Below, in pieces: positions 1 to 8,426 of a DNA stretch of 64,000 nucleotides. The stretch covers positions 992,001-1,056,000 of the forward strand of contig NZ_CP102382.1 in the NCBI RefSeq assembly GCF_024628805.1, read 5' to 3'. A program made the translations under genes and the position numbers. A model generated the notes under the pieces. That model did no database searches and was not told the origin of the DNA. It saw only the letters and a list, made by a program, of their open reading frames with translations. Source of the stretch: Paenimyroides aestuarii (lineage in GTDB: Bacteria > Bacteroidota > Bacteroidia > Flavobacteriales > Flavobacteriaceae). Numbering within the stretch: position 1 is the first letter of the stretch; each line of letters opens with the position of its first letter.

Positions 1-1997
1 TAAGGCGTACTTCCGTTATTAAACGTATTATTTGGTATGCCTGCTAAATCATGATTCTGATAAATAGAAGCAGATCTTATATAATACTCTACCCTATATG
101 TACCAGGAGAAATATTTGTAAACGTACCGCTTTCTCTTTCCGCACTAGAAGTACCGCTTTGTGCCACAATAGTATTCGTAGCAGCATTTCTTAATCTGGT
201 GTTTGCTAGGAAACCGAAATCACCTGTTCTGTTTCTACCTAAATCATAGTTTACATTAAACGATCCGCAAGATACAGGTTCGGCTTCAAATACAGGATCA
301 TATAAAATGGGATCTGTTAAATTGATTGTACGAACCACCGAATAATTACAACTAACATCGGTAATGGTTACTTCATATTCACCTAAAGGCAAATTAATAA
401 ACGAAGGCCTAACAAACCCCAAGTTGTAATTATGAGTTAAGGTATAAGGAAAATTAATGGTTACCCCATCTCGCTCATCTCCGTAATTATAAGGATCGGT
501 ATTTGGATAGGTATAAGAGGTCATCCCATCTACCCGATTAATCGTAAAACTTAGTTCATTAAAGATATTGTCAAAACCTACATAGCTTGAACCTCTATTT
601 ATCCCAAAACCTGCTGTACCTTCTAAAATAGAAATCCTAGGGACTAAAGTAGCTTGATCCAGCGGGTTTATAGCTGCTGGTTCATTAAAAATAAAATCTC
701 GTGTAATTGTTCTGCAAGAATTCACTTGTTCTAGACGGTAACTTTCACCATTAATGAAATTATATGGTAAAGGGAAAGAGGTTGTATTGGGAAACTCTCG
801 ACCTGCATCTGAATTATGAGTATTAAAATTCTGATTAGGATTTATTTGAACCCAATTACCACTACCCAAAGGTTGCTCGTGATAAATATTATAAGTTACG
901 GGATAACTTGATTGATAAGCCCAACCTACTCCACCGGTATTTCTTTCATTAACCACTATATAATTTACTGTTCCACACACTTCAGAGCTATAAGTTGAAC
1001 GCTGATCTAGATATAAAAAATCTGTATTTATTGCTGGCGTAGTGTAGCTTTGTGTACGGGTGTTACAGCCGTCATTTGCTTCAAAAACTACGGTTGTATT
1101 GGGTGGAATATTTTCGAAATAAACTACTGAATTATTGTTAAATTCAGGAAGTTGACCGCTAATTGCATTATAGGTGTTACCTCCATAAGAAATGGTTAAA
1201 GAACCATTAGGTCCCAAAATTCTACTTCTGTTTTCGTTATCACCCAAAAATCTTCCATCTACAGTAACAACTCTAATATACCATCCAGAACAATCTGCAT
1301 TTTGCACAAGCATAAAACCAGCTGGCCCAGTATAAGGACCGCTTGGCAAAGTAGTCCCTGTATAAGGGTCGATGGTAAAACCAGAACCGATACCTGCAGA
1401 ACAGCCCGCCACGTTTTCGGTGATGGTTAATACATAGTTGCCCGAAGGTAAATTATCAAAGGTATAGGTTTGAGCTGTAATGGGTCCAGAAGTTAAGCCT
1501 AATGATTGAATTTCGTAGGTATAAGTACCCGTTGTAGGGCGGTTTACACTTGCTGTCACCGAACCATCGGGTCCATAGAACTGATCGGTTGCCCGGCAGG
1601 TTTCGCCAAGTATTTCATCGAAAGATACGGTAAAAGGCACGTAGCTAGAACCCACCGTTACGGTTTGTGGTCCCACGGTAACACCATTTTGTATTAACCG
1701 AATATCATAACTACCAGGTGCTAAATTACTAAAAGTAGCTGTACCTGTAGTTGATAATACTTGAAAGTCTAAGTCGGTCGTTCCGCCCGCTACTCTAATG
1801 GTTGCGGAAACGGCGTTCCCACCACTGCAGGTAGCTGCACCAGGAATGGCAATTTGTACTTGTCCATCTTGTGTACAAATACCATTTACGGGTGTTGCGG
1901 TAAAACTATTGATGTTACATTGCGCAATACCAATAGTACTTATAAAGGCTGTGAAGCATAAAGCAAACAGCCATTTTGTTAGATAAACATTTTTCAT
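1..1997 (-). CDS. Large secreted repeat protein, N-terminal part (3' end outside window)
   Basis: The reverse strand is open without a stop from an ATG at 1997 to the window edge, giving 665 codons of a longer protein. It begins with a signal peptide (MKNVYLTKWLFALCF, then a hydrophobic stretch ending near GIAQ). After that come Thr/Ser/Gly-rich beta-sandwich-like units with recurring phrases such as LPSGNYVLTITE and SPGTYRVEYY, which resemble the SprB-like repeats of flavobacterial surface adhesins. By analogy with the protein at 18671 it probably ends in a T9SS sorting domain, but that part is not visible. Its start codon overlaps the stop of the upstream small protein (ATGA), so translation is probably coupled. 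A secreted repeat protein is secure; the exact function is not. Confidence 0.85.
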   Translation of the reverse strand, partial: MKNVYLTKWLFALCFTAFISTIGIAQCNINSFTATPVNGICTQDGQVQIAIPGAATCSGGNAVSATIRVAGGTTDLDFQVLSTTGTATFSNLAPGSYDIRLIQNGVTVGPQTVTVGSSYVPFTVSFDEILGETCRATDQFYGPDGSVTASVNRPTTGTYTYEIQSLGLTSGPITAQTYTFDNLPSGNYVLTITENVAGCSAGIGSGFTIDPYTGTTLPSGPYTGPAGFMLVQNADCSGWYIRVVTVDGRFLGDNENRSRILGPNGSLTISYGGNTYNAISGQLPEFNNNSVVYFENIPPNTTVVFEANDGCNTRTQSYTTPAINTDFLYLDQRSTYSSEVCGTVNYIVVNERNTGGVGWAYQSSYPVTYNIYHEQPLGSGNWVQINPNQNFNTHNSDAGREFPNTTSFPLPYNFINGESYRLEQVNSCRTITRDFIFNEPAAINPLDQATLVPRISILEGTAGFGINRGSSYVGFDNIFNELSFTINRVDGMTSYTYPNTDPYNYGDERDGVTINFPYTLTHNYNLGFVRPSFINLPLGEYEVTITDVSCNYSVVRTINLTDPILYDPVFEAEPVSCGSFNVNYDLGRNRTGDFGFLANTRLRNAATNTIVAQSGTSSAERESGTFTNISPGTYRVEYYIRSASIYQNHDLAGIPNNTFNNGSTP

Positions 1998-2275
1998 AAG
2001 CTTGTATTTTTACTATTAAAGCTATCGAATAAATTAGGGGTAATTGCTCCATTTGTATCAACCATAAAAGCCATATGGTGGTGCAAATACGCTTTTTTCA
2101 AAAACATATAGTTGTTAAAAGAAGTTGTCTTTGTTTCAACTATATTTAATGCTTGTTTTTTTGCATATACTGTGTGGTTTGGCACACCAAAAGAGTGGTT
2201 TGGAGGTGCTGCATAAGCCATTGGAAACAGTAAAGAAAAAAAGAAGCATAAAAAAAACATGGTACTTTTTTTCAT
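1994..2275 (-). CDS. Small secreted protein coupled to the adhesin (93 aa)
   Basis: I chose the ATG at 2275 over a TTG five codons upstream because it gives a standard signal peptide (MKKSTMFFLCFFFSLLFPMAYA). The mature part is about 70 residues with no domain I recognise. Its stop overlaps the ATG of the large secreted protein by four bases (ATGA). The C-terminus, PNLFDSFNSKNTSL, closely matches PNLRNGFNFKTSAL at the end of the small protein at 18312, which occupies the same position before the second adhesin. It could be a chaperone, a leader or a co-secreted partner; the sequence does not decide. The gene is well supported by coupling and by the paralogue. Confidence 0.7.
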   Translation of the reverse strand: MKKSTMFFLCFFFSLLFPMAYAAPPNHSFGVPNHTVYAKKQALNIVETKTTSFNNYMFLKKAYLHHHMAFMVDTNGAITPNLFDSFNSKNTSL

Positions 2276-2394
2276 AGAATTTTTAATCAATATTTAAAGG
2301 TTTGTTTGTTATTCATATTAAATTTGTATGTTTTAAAAAGGAATCTGCTAGGATTTTTAATAACAACATACATGTGTTTTTAATGTGCAATGCA

Positions 2395-2748
2395 CTAGTT
2401 GTTGTTTCTGTATAGATCCATTTTTTTCCATTTTGCTAACGTATTTCTACTTAGTTTGAACATTTTGGAAATTTCAGAATTATTTAATCCATGCTTTTTT
2501 TGATAATTAAGAATTTGTTTCACAGAGGCTGCATCATAGGCGCGATGACTTTGATTAAACATTTGACTATCATTTTGTTTGGAAGCAAAAAACATATCGT
2601 TTATTTTGATTACATCTAGACTGCTCCAATTTTGCTTTTCGGCAAAATCTAAAGGAGTTTCTATTTTTTTATTGGCTGCCATGTCTCTGAAAATCTTTCC
2701 AAAATCTGGCCCTGTTTTTAACTGTTGGTTGGGTATTTTTGTATCCAT
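2395..2748 (-). CDS. Small HTH protein, second of a pair (117 aa)
   Basis: The C-terminal third contains a transposase-like helix-turn-helix (KQILNYQKKHGLNNSEISKM, then FKLSRNTLAKWKK), in which short helices precede a recognition helix. The N-terminal half is polar and has no motif I recognise. No DDE or other catalytic residues are visible, so this is more likely a DNA-binding regulator than an active transposase. The ATG used lies 31 bp inside the upstream HTH gene; a later Met (MAANKK, residue 23) is a possible alternative start. Similar two-gene HTH pairs are, from memory, found in Weeksellaceae/Flavobacteriaceae and often annotated as transposase. Here the pair precedes a secreted-protein operon, suggesting local regulation. 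Confidence 0.7.
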   Translation of the reverse strand: MDTKIPNQQLKTGPDFGKIFRDMAANKKIETPLDFAEKQNWSSLDVIKINDMFFASKQNDSQMFNQSHRAYDAASVKQILNYQKKHGLNNSEISKMFKLSRNTLAKWKKMDLYRNNN

Positions 2749-3146
2749 CTGTATAAAGTTGTTTTTGGTATTTTATATTCTTTTATTATTTCAGTTACTG
2801 TTTTTTGGTTAGTGCGTATAAGGTCTAATAAATAGTCTATAATCTCTTTGGTGTATATATTCTTTTTAAATTGTGGCACTTGGCTGCTTTTCGATGTACT
2901 TTTATTTACAAAGTGTTTTTTTGATGTATATAATATTAAATGTTGTGAATAAAGCCTGAAAAAATCATATTCTAAAAGCTTGCACCATCTTAGTAATCTA
3001 TCAGTATCAAGCGTTTTGTATTGAAACATTTCAAAAATATCTTCTTCTTCACATTTCATAAAATTGCACACACGGTCTATTGGAATATTGCGTTCCTCAT
3101 ACAGTTTTTTTATAAATGTGCCTATATGTATGTTTTTAATATTCAA
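2718..3146 (-). CDS. Small HTH protein, first of a pair (142 aa)
   Basis: The N-terminus (residues about 1-60) resembles the flavobacterial family with a phrase like RVCNFMKCEEEDIFEM followed by LLRWCKLLEYDFFRLYSQHL. The C-terminus (about 95-142) carries a second helix-turn-helix of the kind seen in IS3-type OrfA (KTVTEIIKEYKIPKTTLYRW). It has no catalytic domain. It overlaps the next HTH gene by 31 bp, so the two are probably made together. The palindromic operator at 3328-3342 lies about 180 bp upstream of its start. The likely role is control of the downstream secreted-protein genes. Being a remnant of a mobile element is the alternative; both frames are intact, which favours a retained function. 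Confidence 0.7.
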   Translation of the reverse strand: MNIKNIHIGTFIKKLYEERNIPIDRVCNFMKCEEEDIFEMFQYKTLDTDRLLRWCKLLEYDFFRLYSQHLILYTSKKHFVNKSTSKSSQVPQFKKNIYTKEIIDYLLDLIRTNQKTVTEIIKEYKIPKTTLYRWIQKYPTNS

Positions 3147-3613
3147 AATTTATTGGTCTTGTTCTTATTCCAGATAAATTAATACTATGTTTATGCTATT
3201 TTTTACTTAATTTTGTTATTAATACTATATTTTACATGTAAAAACTTAACAAATATTTAAAAATTATATCTTTTTAAACAAAATCTATGTAATAGACGGT
3301 CAACAAAGTAACTAGTGGCGATAAAATGTAGAATTTGTTCTAAGGGTATGTAGAAGGTACTCAGAAAAAAATGCTTTTTTAATACTGCAACAGCTTTGTT
3401 ACTAAATGAGTTATCAAAGATATTGGTGCTTCAAAATAAATAGTGTTTGCAAAGTGGTTTTGGTTACACTAACACACAGAGATAAAAGGAGGAATGCTGT
3501 ATTGCAAAAAGAGTTAGTATATCAAAAATAATAAAGGATTTTACTTTTATTTGAACTGTTTATACAAAAGAAAAGAGGTAACTGCTGTCTATTGCTTTTG
3601 TTTTAAAAACCAC
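3147..3613. other. Intergenic region between HTH pair and LytTR regulator
   Basis: This stretch of 467 bp is AT-rich and has no credible ORF on either strand. It holds the operator-like palindrome at 3328-3342 and, on the reverse strand about 20 bp further downstream, a promoter-like TTACTTTG (one mismatch to TAnnTTTG). I see no terminator hairpin with a clear T-run for the LytTR regulator ending at 3614. Confidence 0.5.
3328..3364 (-). promoter_or_regulatory. Palindromic operator identical to the one at 18169
   Basis: Read on the minus strand, 3342-3328 is TAGAACAAATTCTAC, identical over 15 bases to 18169-18183 upstream of the second adhesin operon and in the same orientation relative to the genes. 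A degenerate second copy (9 of 15 matches, intact TTCTAC half) lies at 3350-3364, a 22-bp offset. At the other locus the two copies are offset by 23 bp. Two helical turns between sites suits a dimeric response regulator. Confidence 0.55.
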
Positions 3614-4372
3614 TTATTTATTCATTTTCATAAAAACCCGTAGGCTTTCAATTCTTCTTTTAGCTATTGGTAAACTGTAATTGTTGATCATGTCACAAAA
3701 ATAATTGTTCTCTTTTTTACTGATAAGCATTAAATTGTCTAGATTTACAATATAGGAGTGATGTATTCTAAAAAAATAATCATTTGCGAATAATTGCTCG
3801 TATTCGCCTAAATTTTTACTGGCCACAATTTGCCGATTGTTCTTTAAATAAAAAGTAGTGTATCGGCCATCTGATTTGCAAAAAAGAATATCTGCTTTCT
3901 TAATTGTATCTACTTTATCGGTTGATACAATAGAGATTGTGTCGTTTTTTTGATTGCTGTTATGGTTTTGTGTACTGTGTGTGCTTTGTTCAAAAAGTTT
4001 GCGTTCTTCAATTCGCTGTATGCATTTTTCGAAAGCTGTTGTAAGATCCTCGATAGAAATAGGTTTCATTATATAATCTATTGCATTATATTTGAAAGCT
4101 TTAAGCGCATATTCGCTAAATGCGGTAATGAATATTATTTCGGTTTCACTGTAATCAATCTGGTCTAATAATTCAAAAACATTTTTATTTTTTAACTGAA
4201 TATCTAAAACACATATATCTGGTTTATAATGATTTATAATTTTTTTCCCATTATCAACTGTATCTGCTAAACCAACAATGTGAATATTTGGAATGTATTT
4301 GTTTATGAAATATTTTATTAAATTGATACTTGTTTTTTCGTCATCTACAATTACTGCTGAATACGTTTGCAT
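3614..4372 (-). CDS. LytTR-family response regulator (252 aa)
   Basis: The N-terminal receiver domain has the acidic pair D10/D11, phosphoacceptor D57 (PDICVLD) and the later conserved Lys in IMKPIS. The C-terminal LytTR DNA-binding domain covers about residues 150-250, with the typical DILFCKSDGRYTTFYL and FFRIHHSYIVNLDNL. Such regulators act with LytS-like kinases. The partner kinase starts at 4399 on the opposite strand, only 26 bp away, so the promoters must overlap or sit inside the neighbouring gene. A close relative is encoded at 33053 beside the second adhesin locus. The targets are unknown; the neighbouring secreted-protein genes are obvious candidates. Confidence 0.93.
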   Translation of the reverse strand: MQTYSAVIVDDEKTSINLIKYFINKYIPNIHIVGLADTVDNGKKIINHYKPDICVLDIQLKNKNVFELLDQIDYSETEIIFITAFSEYALKAFKYNAIDYIMKPISIEDLTTAFEKCIQRIEERKLFEQSTHSTQNHNSNQKNDTISIVSTDKVDTIKKADILFCKSDGRYTTFYLKNNRQIVASKNLGEYEQLFANDYFFRIHHSYIVNLDNLMLISKKENNYFCDMINNYSLPIAKRRIESLRVFMKMNK

Positions 4373-4398
4373 GATTATAATTATTAAAATTTGAACAA

Positions 4399-7350
4399 AT
4401 GAAGTTTATAAAACTGCTTGTTTTTTTGTGCGCTTTTAACCAACTATGGGCACAAGAGCAGTATGCTACAAAAAATATACGCACGGTGCGTGAACTTGAA
4501 TCTGTGTTAACATATACCGTGGCTTTTGACCGCAATGGTTATACCTGGCTGGCTACCGACAATGGAATTTATAAATTTAATGGTACATACTACAAACATT
4601 TTTCTATGAAAGACGGTTTGCCCACCAATGATATCTTTTATATTAAAATTGATTCTGAAGATCGCATTTGGCTTACCGGCTATTTCAAGGGTTTATATTA
4701 TATTAAAAAAGACCGAATTTTTAAAGTGGAAAATGCAAATATACAAAGTGCATATTATGAATTTACCAAACAAGATACTTTATTTTTTTCAGAGCATCTG
4801 AAAAATGGTCGCTACTTTTTAACCAATCAACATTTTGAAATCAAAAGATACCCAGATAAAGAAAACCTTGTTTTGGTTAATTACCACCATGCATTGCAGG
4901 CTTATGTATTTAAAAATGCGGCAACAAATGAATTTTATCTATTAAATGATCAAAAAAAGGTGTTAAAGAAGTTTGCATCCAATGAACGGTATTATTCGCT
5001 ACTTTCTAATCCATTCTCCATTAATTTTGTAAATATACACCAAAATCAACAAGAAAATTATACGGCTACAAAACGGTTTCCTTTTGAAATACAAAATTTT
5101 ACATTTCAAAAATCACAACCAATCTTTGCAGGTATAGCTGGATTCAATTCAAAACGGGTGCAATTGCTTTCTGCAAAAAACGATGATGTTTATAAAATAT
5201 ACAGTAATGCTGACAGAAAATGCATCGTTTTTGAAAAAGGTATCTATAACGAAGTTTTATCGCAAAAAATTTCTTCATTACCCTACAATTTTGAAACTAT
5301 TGAAAGTATCAGCATTGATAAATATGAGAATTTTTGGATTATTTTTAAAGGAAATACCGTTCAATTCATTCCAAAATCGTTTTTTAAAATTAAACAATAC
5401 AGTTATAATCAGCTGTTAGGAGATCATAATTACCATATTAAATCGGCGTTTTTGTATGAGCATTCGCTAATTGCATTAACAAGTACAAATGAGGTGTTCC
5501 AAATTGATTTTACAAATAAATCTACAAAATTGCATACGTTTAATGATAAAACATCTGCTATCTATCGTTCGGGTAACCAATTGATTGCGGTGCAAACAAA
5601 CAAAATTGCTTATTATAAAATTCAAGAAAATTCGCTGGAATTTTTGGGCATTCAAGACCGATTAATTCCCCATAAAAGAACAGGAGGTATTAGAGATAGT
5701 TATTTTAAAAACGGCGATATATATGCAATTCAGAAAAATATTATACAAAACAATACTTCGAAAAGTTTGTACGAAATAAAGGCCGATTTGCGCTTTAATA
5801 ATATTTTGGTGACCGATAATCAATCGGTGGTTGTTTCAAACGAAGAACAATTAGGTATTTATCATCTAAACAATAAACAATTTGTAGCATCGCATTCCAT
5901 AAAATTTACCAATACCATTAATCATATCAACGATTTAATTTTGGTAGGTACACATTCAAATGGTTTGCTTTTGATAACGCAAAATTTTAAAATTTTACAA
6001 AATTTACTTCCTAATGACAACATCTATAAAATTATCAAAGATTCTGTATCAAACCAGCTATTTGTGGTAACCAATGCCGGATTATATGTTTATAATTACA
6101 ACAATAAAAAATTACATTTAACGAGGATAATACCATTGGATAGTGGTATTATAAAAGGTAAAATTAATGATATTCTTTCCGATAGCAAAAACCTTTATAT
6201 CATTACGCAGCAAGGAATTACAACAATAGCAAAAGATTTCATCAATATAAAAATTTCGGGTGAAATAGAAATTAATCATATCACCGTTAATGACCATAAA
6301 ATCAATAATTTAGAATCCTTATTTTTAAAAAGAAATCAAAATAATATAAGCATTCAAACTTCTATAAAAACAATGAATAATACCGCTGATTTTGTGAAGT
6401 ATTATTCCTTATCAAGAAATAATCAACCAGATGATTGGAAAATATTTACCGAAAATGAATTATTTTTTAAAGAACTAGCTCCGGGTACATATACTTTTAA
6501 AGCCTATAGTCAATCTTACAGTGATAAAACAAAAAATAGTAAGAGCTTTCAATTTACAATAAAACCGTATTTTTGGGAAACAACTTTCTTTAAAATACTT
6601 GTATTTATCGCAGTTATTTTATTAACCATTTTGGTGTTGTATATCATTCGATCAAAACGTGCTAAAGACTTTAACATTCGTTTAAAACTTATAAATTTAG
6701 AAATGAAAGCCTTACGCGCACAAATGAACCCTCATTTCATTTTTAATACTTTAAATAATATGCAGAGCAGTGTGTTGTTTGACGATGAAATTAAAGTGAA
6801 TAACTACTTTGCGAAATTTGCAAAATTACTACGCTCTACGCTTGATATTGTAAATAAAGAACACATAACCTTGGCCGATGAAATGGCTTATATCAATTCG
6901 TATATTGCTATTGAAAATTTGAAAACCAACCAGCCAATAAATCTCACTTATACAATTGATGAATCCATTGATACTACCACAACAAAAGTACCTGTGATGC
7001 TGTTACAGCCATTTGTAGAAAATGCAGTAATTCATGGCTTGTCGGATATAAACGATGACAAACAATTAAAAATTACTATAAAAAAACAAACAGATGCAAT
7101 CATCATTGCCATTACAGACAATGGAGTAGGGAGGAACGCAAATAAAAACACAGACCATTCCACCTTACACACCTCCTATGCAACAAAAATCGTTCAAAAC
7201 AGGTTACAATTATACAAAGATTTGTTTAAAAAAGAATTCTCATGCGAAATTGTTGATTTGGTCGATGCCAACAACCAGCCACTAGGTACCAAAGTAATTC
7301 TTAACATTGCCATTATTGATTCATTTAATGTACATAATATTTTTAAATAA
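4399..7350 (+). CDS. Two-component propeller sensor kinase, LytS-type (983 aa)
   Basis: A signal peptide (ends near LWAQ) is followed by about 640 residues of beta-propeller-like repeats with recurrent motifs such as GYTWLATDNGIYKFNG and EDRIWLTGYFKGLYY (Reg_prop type). A Y_Y_Y-like segment (KYYSLSRNNQPDDW) precedes one membrane segment at about 731-752. The cytoplasmic part is a His_kinase domain with phosphoacceptor H779 in QMNPHFIFNTLN, followed by a HATPase domain (PFVENAVIHG, ITDNGVGRN). It should sense a periplasmic signal and phosphorylate the divergent LytTR regulator at 3614. The ligand cannot be inferred. Confidence 0.92.
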   Translation: MKFIKLLVFLCAFNQLWAQEQYATKNIRTVRELESVLTYTVAFDRNGYTWLATDNGIYKFNGTYYKHFSMKDGLPTNDIFYIKIDSEDRIWLTGYFKGLYYIKKDRIFKVENANIQSAYYEFTKQDTLFFSEHLKNGRYFLTNQHFEIKRYPDKENLVLVNYHHALQAYVFKNAATNEFYLLNDQKKVLKKFASNERYYSLLSNPFSINFVNIHQNQQENYTATKRFPFEIQNFTFQKSQPIFAGIAGFNSKRVQLLSAKNDDVYKIYSNADRKCIVFEKGIYNEVLSQKISSLPYNFETIESISIDKYENFWIIFKGNTVQFIPKSFFKIKQYSYNQLLGDHNYHIKSAFLYEHSLIALTSTNEVFQIDFTNKSTKLHTFNDKTSAIYRSGNQLIAVQTNKIAYYKIQENSLEFLGIQDRLIPHKRTGGIRDSYFKNGDIYAIQKNIIQNNTSKSLYEIKADLRFNNILVTDNQSVVVSNEEQLGIYHLNNKQFVASHSIKFTNTINHINDLILVGTHSNGLLLITQNFKILQNLLPNDNIYKIIKDSVSNQLFVVTNAGLYVYNYNNKKLHLTRIIPLDSGIIKGKINDILSDSKNLYIITQQGITTIAKDFINIKISGEIEINHITVNDHKINNLESLFLKRNQNNISIQTSIKTMNNTADFVKYYSLSRNNQPDDWKIFTENELFFKELAPGTYTFKAYSQSYSDKTKNSKSFQFTIKPYFWETTFFKILVFIAVILLTILVLYIIRSKRAKDFNIRLKLINLEMKALRAQMNPHFIFNTLNNMQSSVLFDDEIKVNNYFAKFAKLLRSTLDIVNKEHITLADEMAYINSYIAIENLKTNQPINLTYTIDESIDTTTTKVPVMLLQPFVENAVIHGLSDINDDKQLKITIKKQTDAIIIAITDNGVGRNANKNTDHSTLHTSYATKIVQNRLQLYKDLFKKEFSCEIVDLVDANNQPLGTKVILNIAIIDSFNVHNIFK

Positions 7351-7969
7351 CTGATTGATAGTATTTTAAATAGTATGATATATTTCAAGATAAATAAGTG
7401 TTCATAACCGCCATTTGTATATTCATAACTTGTGTTGATAACTGTGAATAACTTTAGATAACTATTTATTTACAATTTCATAAAAAATGGTAAGGCATAA
7501 TTTTTATCAACAATACCAAAAAAATTATTGAAAATAGTACACGCTTCATTGACAAATGAAACACAGTTATCAACACTTATTAACCATAAAAATTATTAAT
7601 ATTTTTAGTTAACAAGAAGTATTCTATTTCAACAAAAAATAGAAATTTATTTGATTTTTAAGCCATTAGAAGGGTAGGGCAGTGTTAACAACTTTTCATA
7701 ACTCACATTTACTGTGTTTTCTTTAAAAACTTATGCTATATATTAACAAGCATAATAAAGAAGAAAGTTTTTTTAAAATTTTAAAAATTTATTTCTTTTT
7801 ATAATATAGTATTGTTGAAAACCAAAAAGGGTATAGCTGATTTATAAGCGATAATTAGCTTATTTATTATTTAAATTATTGATTATCAATATATTAAATA
7901 TTTTAATACAATATTGTATCCTCTTTTTTTAGTTTCGTTGTACCTTTGCAAGTATTTTAAACGTTAATA
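7351..7969. other. Candidate chromosomal origin region (DnaA-box-like cluster)
   Basis: This 619-bp gap is extremely AT-rich and has no ORF of note. It contains TTATTCACA (7443-7451, reverse; fits the DnaA box TTATNCACA) and three TTATCAACA copies (7433-7441 reverse, 7504-7512, 7567-7575), one base from a consensus box, all within about 145 bp. A long A/T tract at 7740-7920 could serve as an unwinding element. The neighbourhood fits: mnmG lies next to oriC in many bacteria, and three parS-like sites follow within 3 kb. No dnaA gene is in the window, so this is inference. Confidence 0.45.
7941..7948 (+). promoter_or_regulatory. Promoter -7 element of ybeY-mnmG
   Basis: TACCTTTG matches the Bacteroidota TAnnTTTG element. 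It lies 21 bp before the ybeY ATG, giving a short 5' leader. A TTG at 7914-7916 may act as a weak -33 element, though the spacing is on the long side. Confidence 0.6.
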
Positions 7970-8389
7970 ATGGTTATATTTAATTACGAAACCGATTTTC
8001 AGTTAGAAAACGAGCAACAATATGAAGATTGGATTGATGCCATAATTGAATCGGAAGGTAAAGAAGCCGGTGAAATTAATTACATTTTTTGTGACGATGC
8101 GTATTTGCACAACATCAATATGCAGTACCTAAATCACGATACTTTAACAGATATTATTAGTTTCGATTATTGTATTGGCGACTTAATTTCTGGTGATATT
8201 TTTATATCAATGGAGCGCGTAGAAGAGAATGCAAAAGAATACGAGGTATCTCTCCAAAACGAACTACTTCGAGTGATGGCTCATGGTGTTTTGCATTACT
8301 GCGGATACAAAGATAAAACAGATAAAGAAGCCGAATTAATGAGTATAAAAGAACAAGAAAAAATTAATATGTTCCACGTGGAACAATAA
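7970..8389 (+). CDS. ybeY: Endoribonuclease YbeY (139 aa)
   Basis: YbeY is a metal-dependent endoribonuclease of 16S rRNA 3'-end maturation and ribosome quality control. The signature is AHGVLHYCGYKD with metal-binding H105 and H109. The third histidine of the E. coli motif is absent here (GYKD instead of GYDH), which from memory is usual in Bacteroidota. SFDYCIGDLISGDIFIS is the preceding conserved strand. Length is normal. The last six codons (MFHVEQ) and the stop overlap the parS-like palindrome at 8370-8385. It lies 37 bp upstream of mnmG and probably shares its transcript. Confidence 0.95.
   Translation: MVIFNYETDFQLENEQQYEDWIDAIIESEGKEAGEINYIFCDDAYLHNINMQYLNHDTLTDIISFDYCIGDLISGDIFISMERVEENAKEYEVSLQNELLRVMAHGVLHYCGYKDKTDKEAELMSIKEQEKINMFHVEQ
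8370..8385. promoter_or_regulatory. parS-like site 1 (inside ybeY 3' end)
   Basis: TGTTCCACGTGGAACA is a perfect 16-bp palindrome fitting the general parS pattern TGTTNCACGTGNAACA bound by ParB. It is embedded in coding sequence and specifies the C-terminal residues of YbeY. Confidence 0.8.
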
Positions 8390-8410
8390 TTTTTTTATTT
8401 ATTAATTAAA

Positions 8411-8426
8411 TGTTTCACGTGGAACA
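8411..8426. promoter_or_regulatory. parS-like site 2 (abuts mnmG start codon)
   Basis: TGTTTCACGTGGAACA fits the parS pattern at all fixed positions. Its last base is immediately followed by the mnmG ATG, so the site fills the place of a ribosome-binding site. Start-to-start distance to site 1 is 41 bp. Confidence 0.8.

Noticed and set aside
7351-7969. Riboswitch or long leader for ybeY
   Set aside because: The promoter element at 7941 gives a leader of about 20 nt, leaving no room for a riboswitch.
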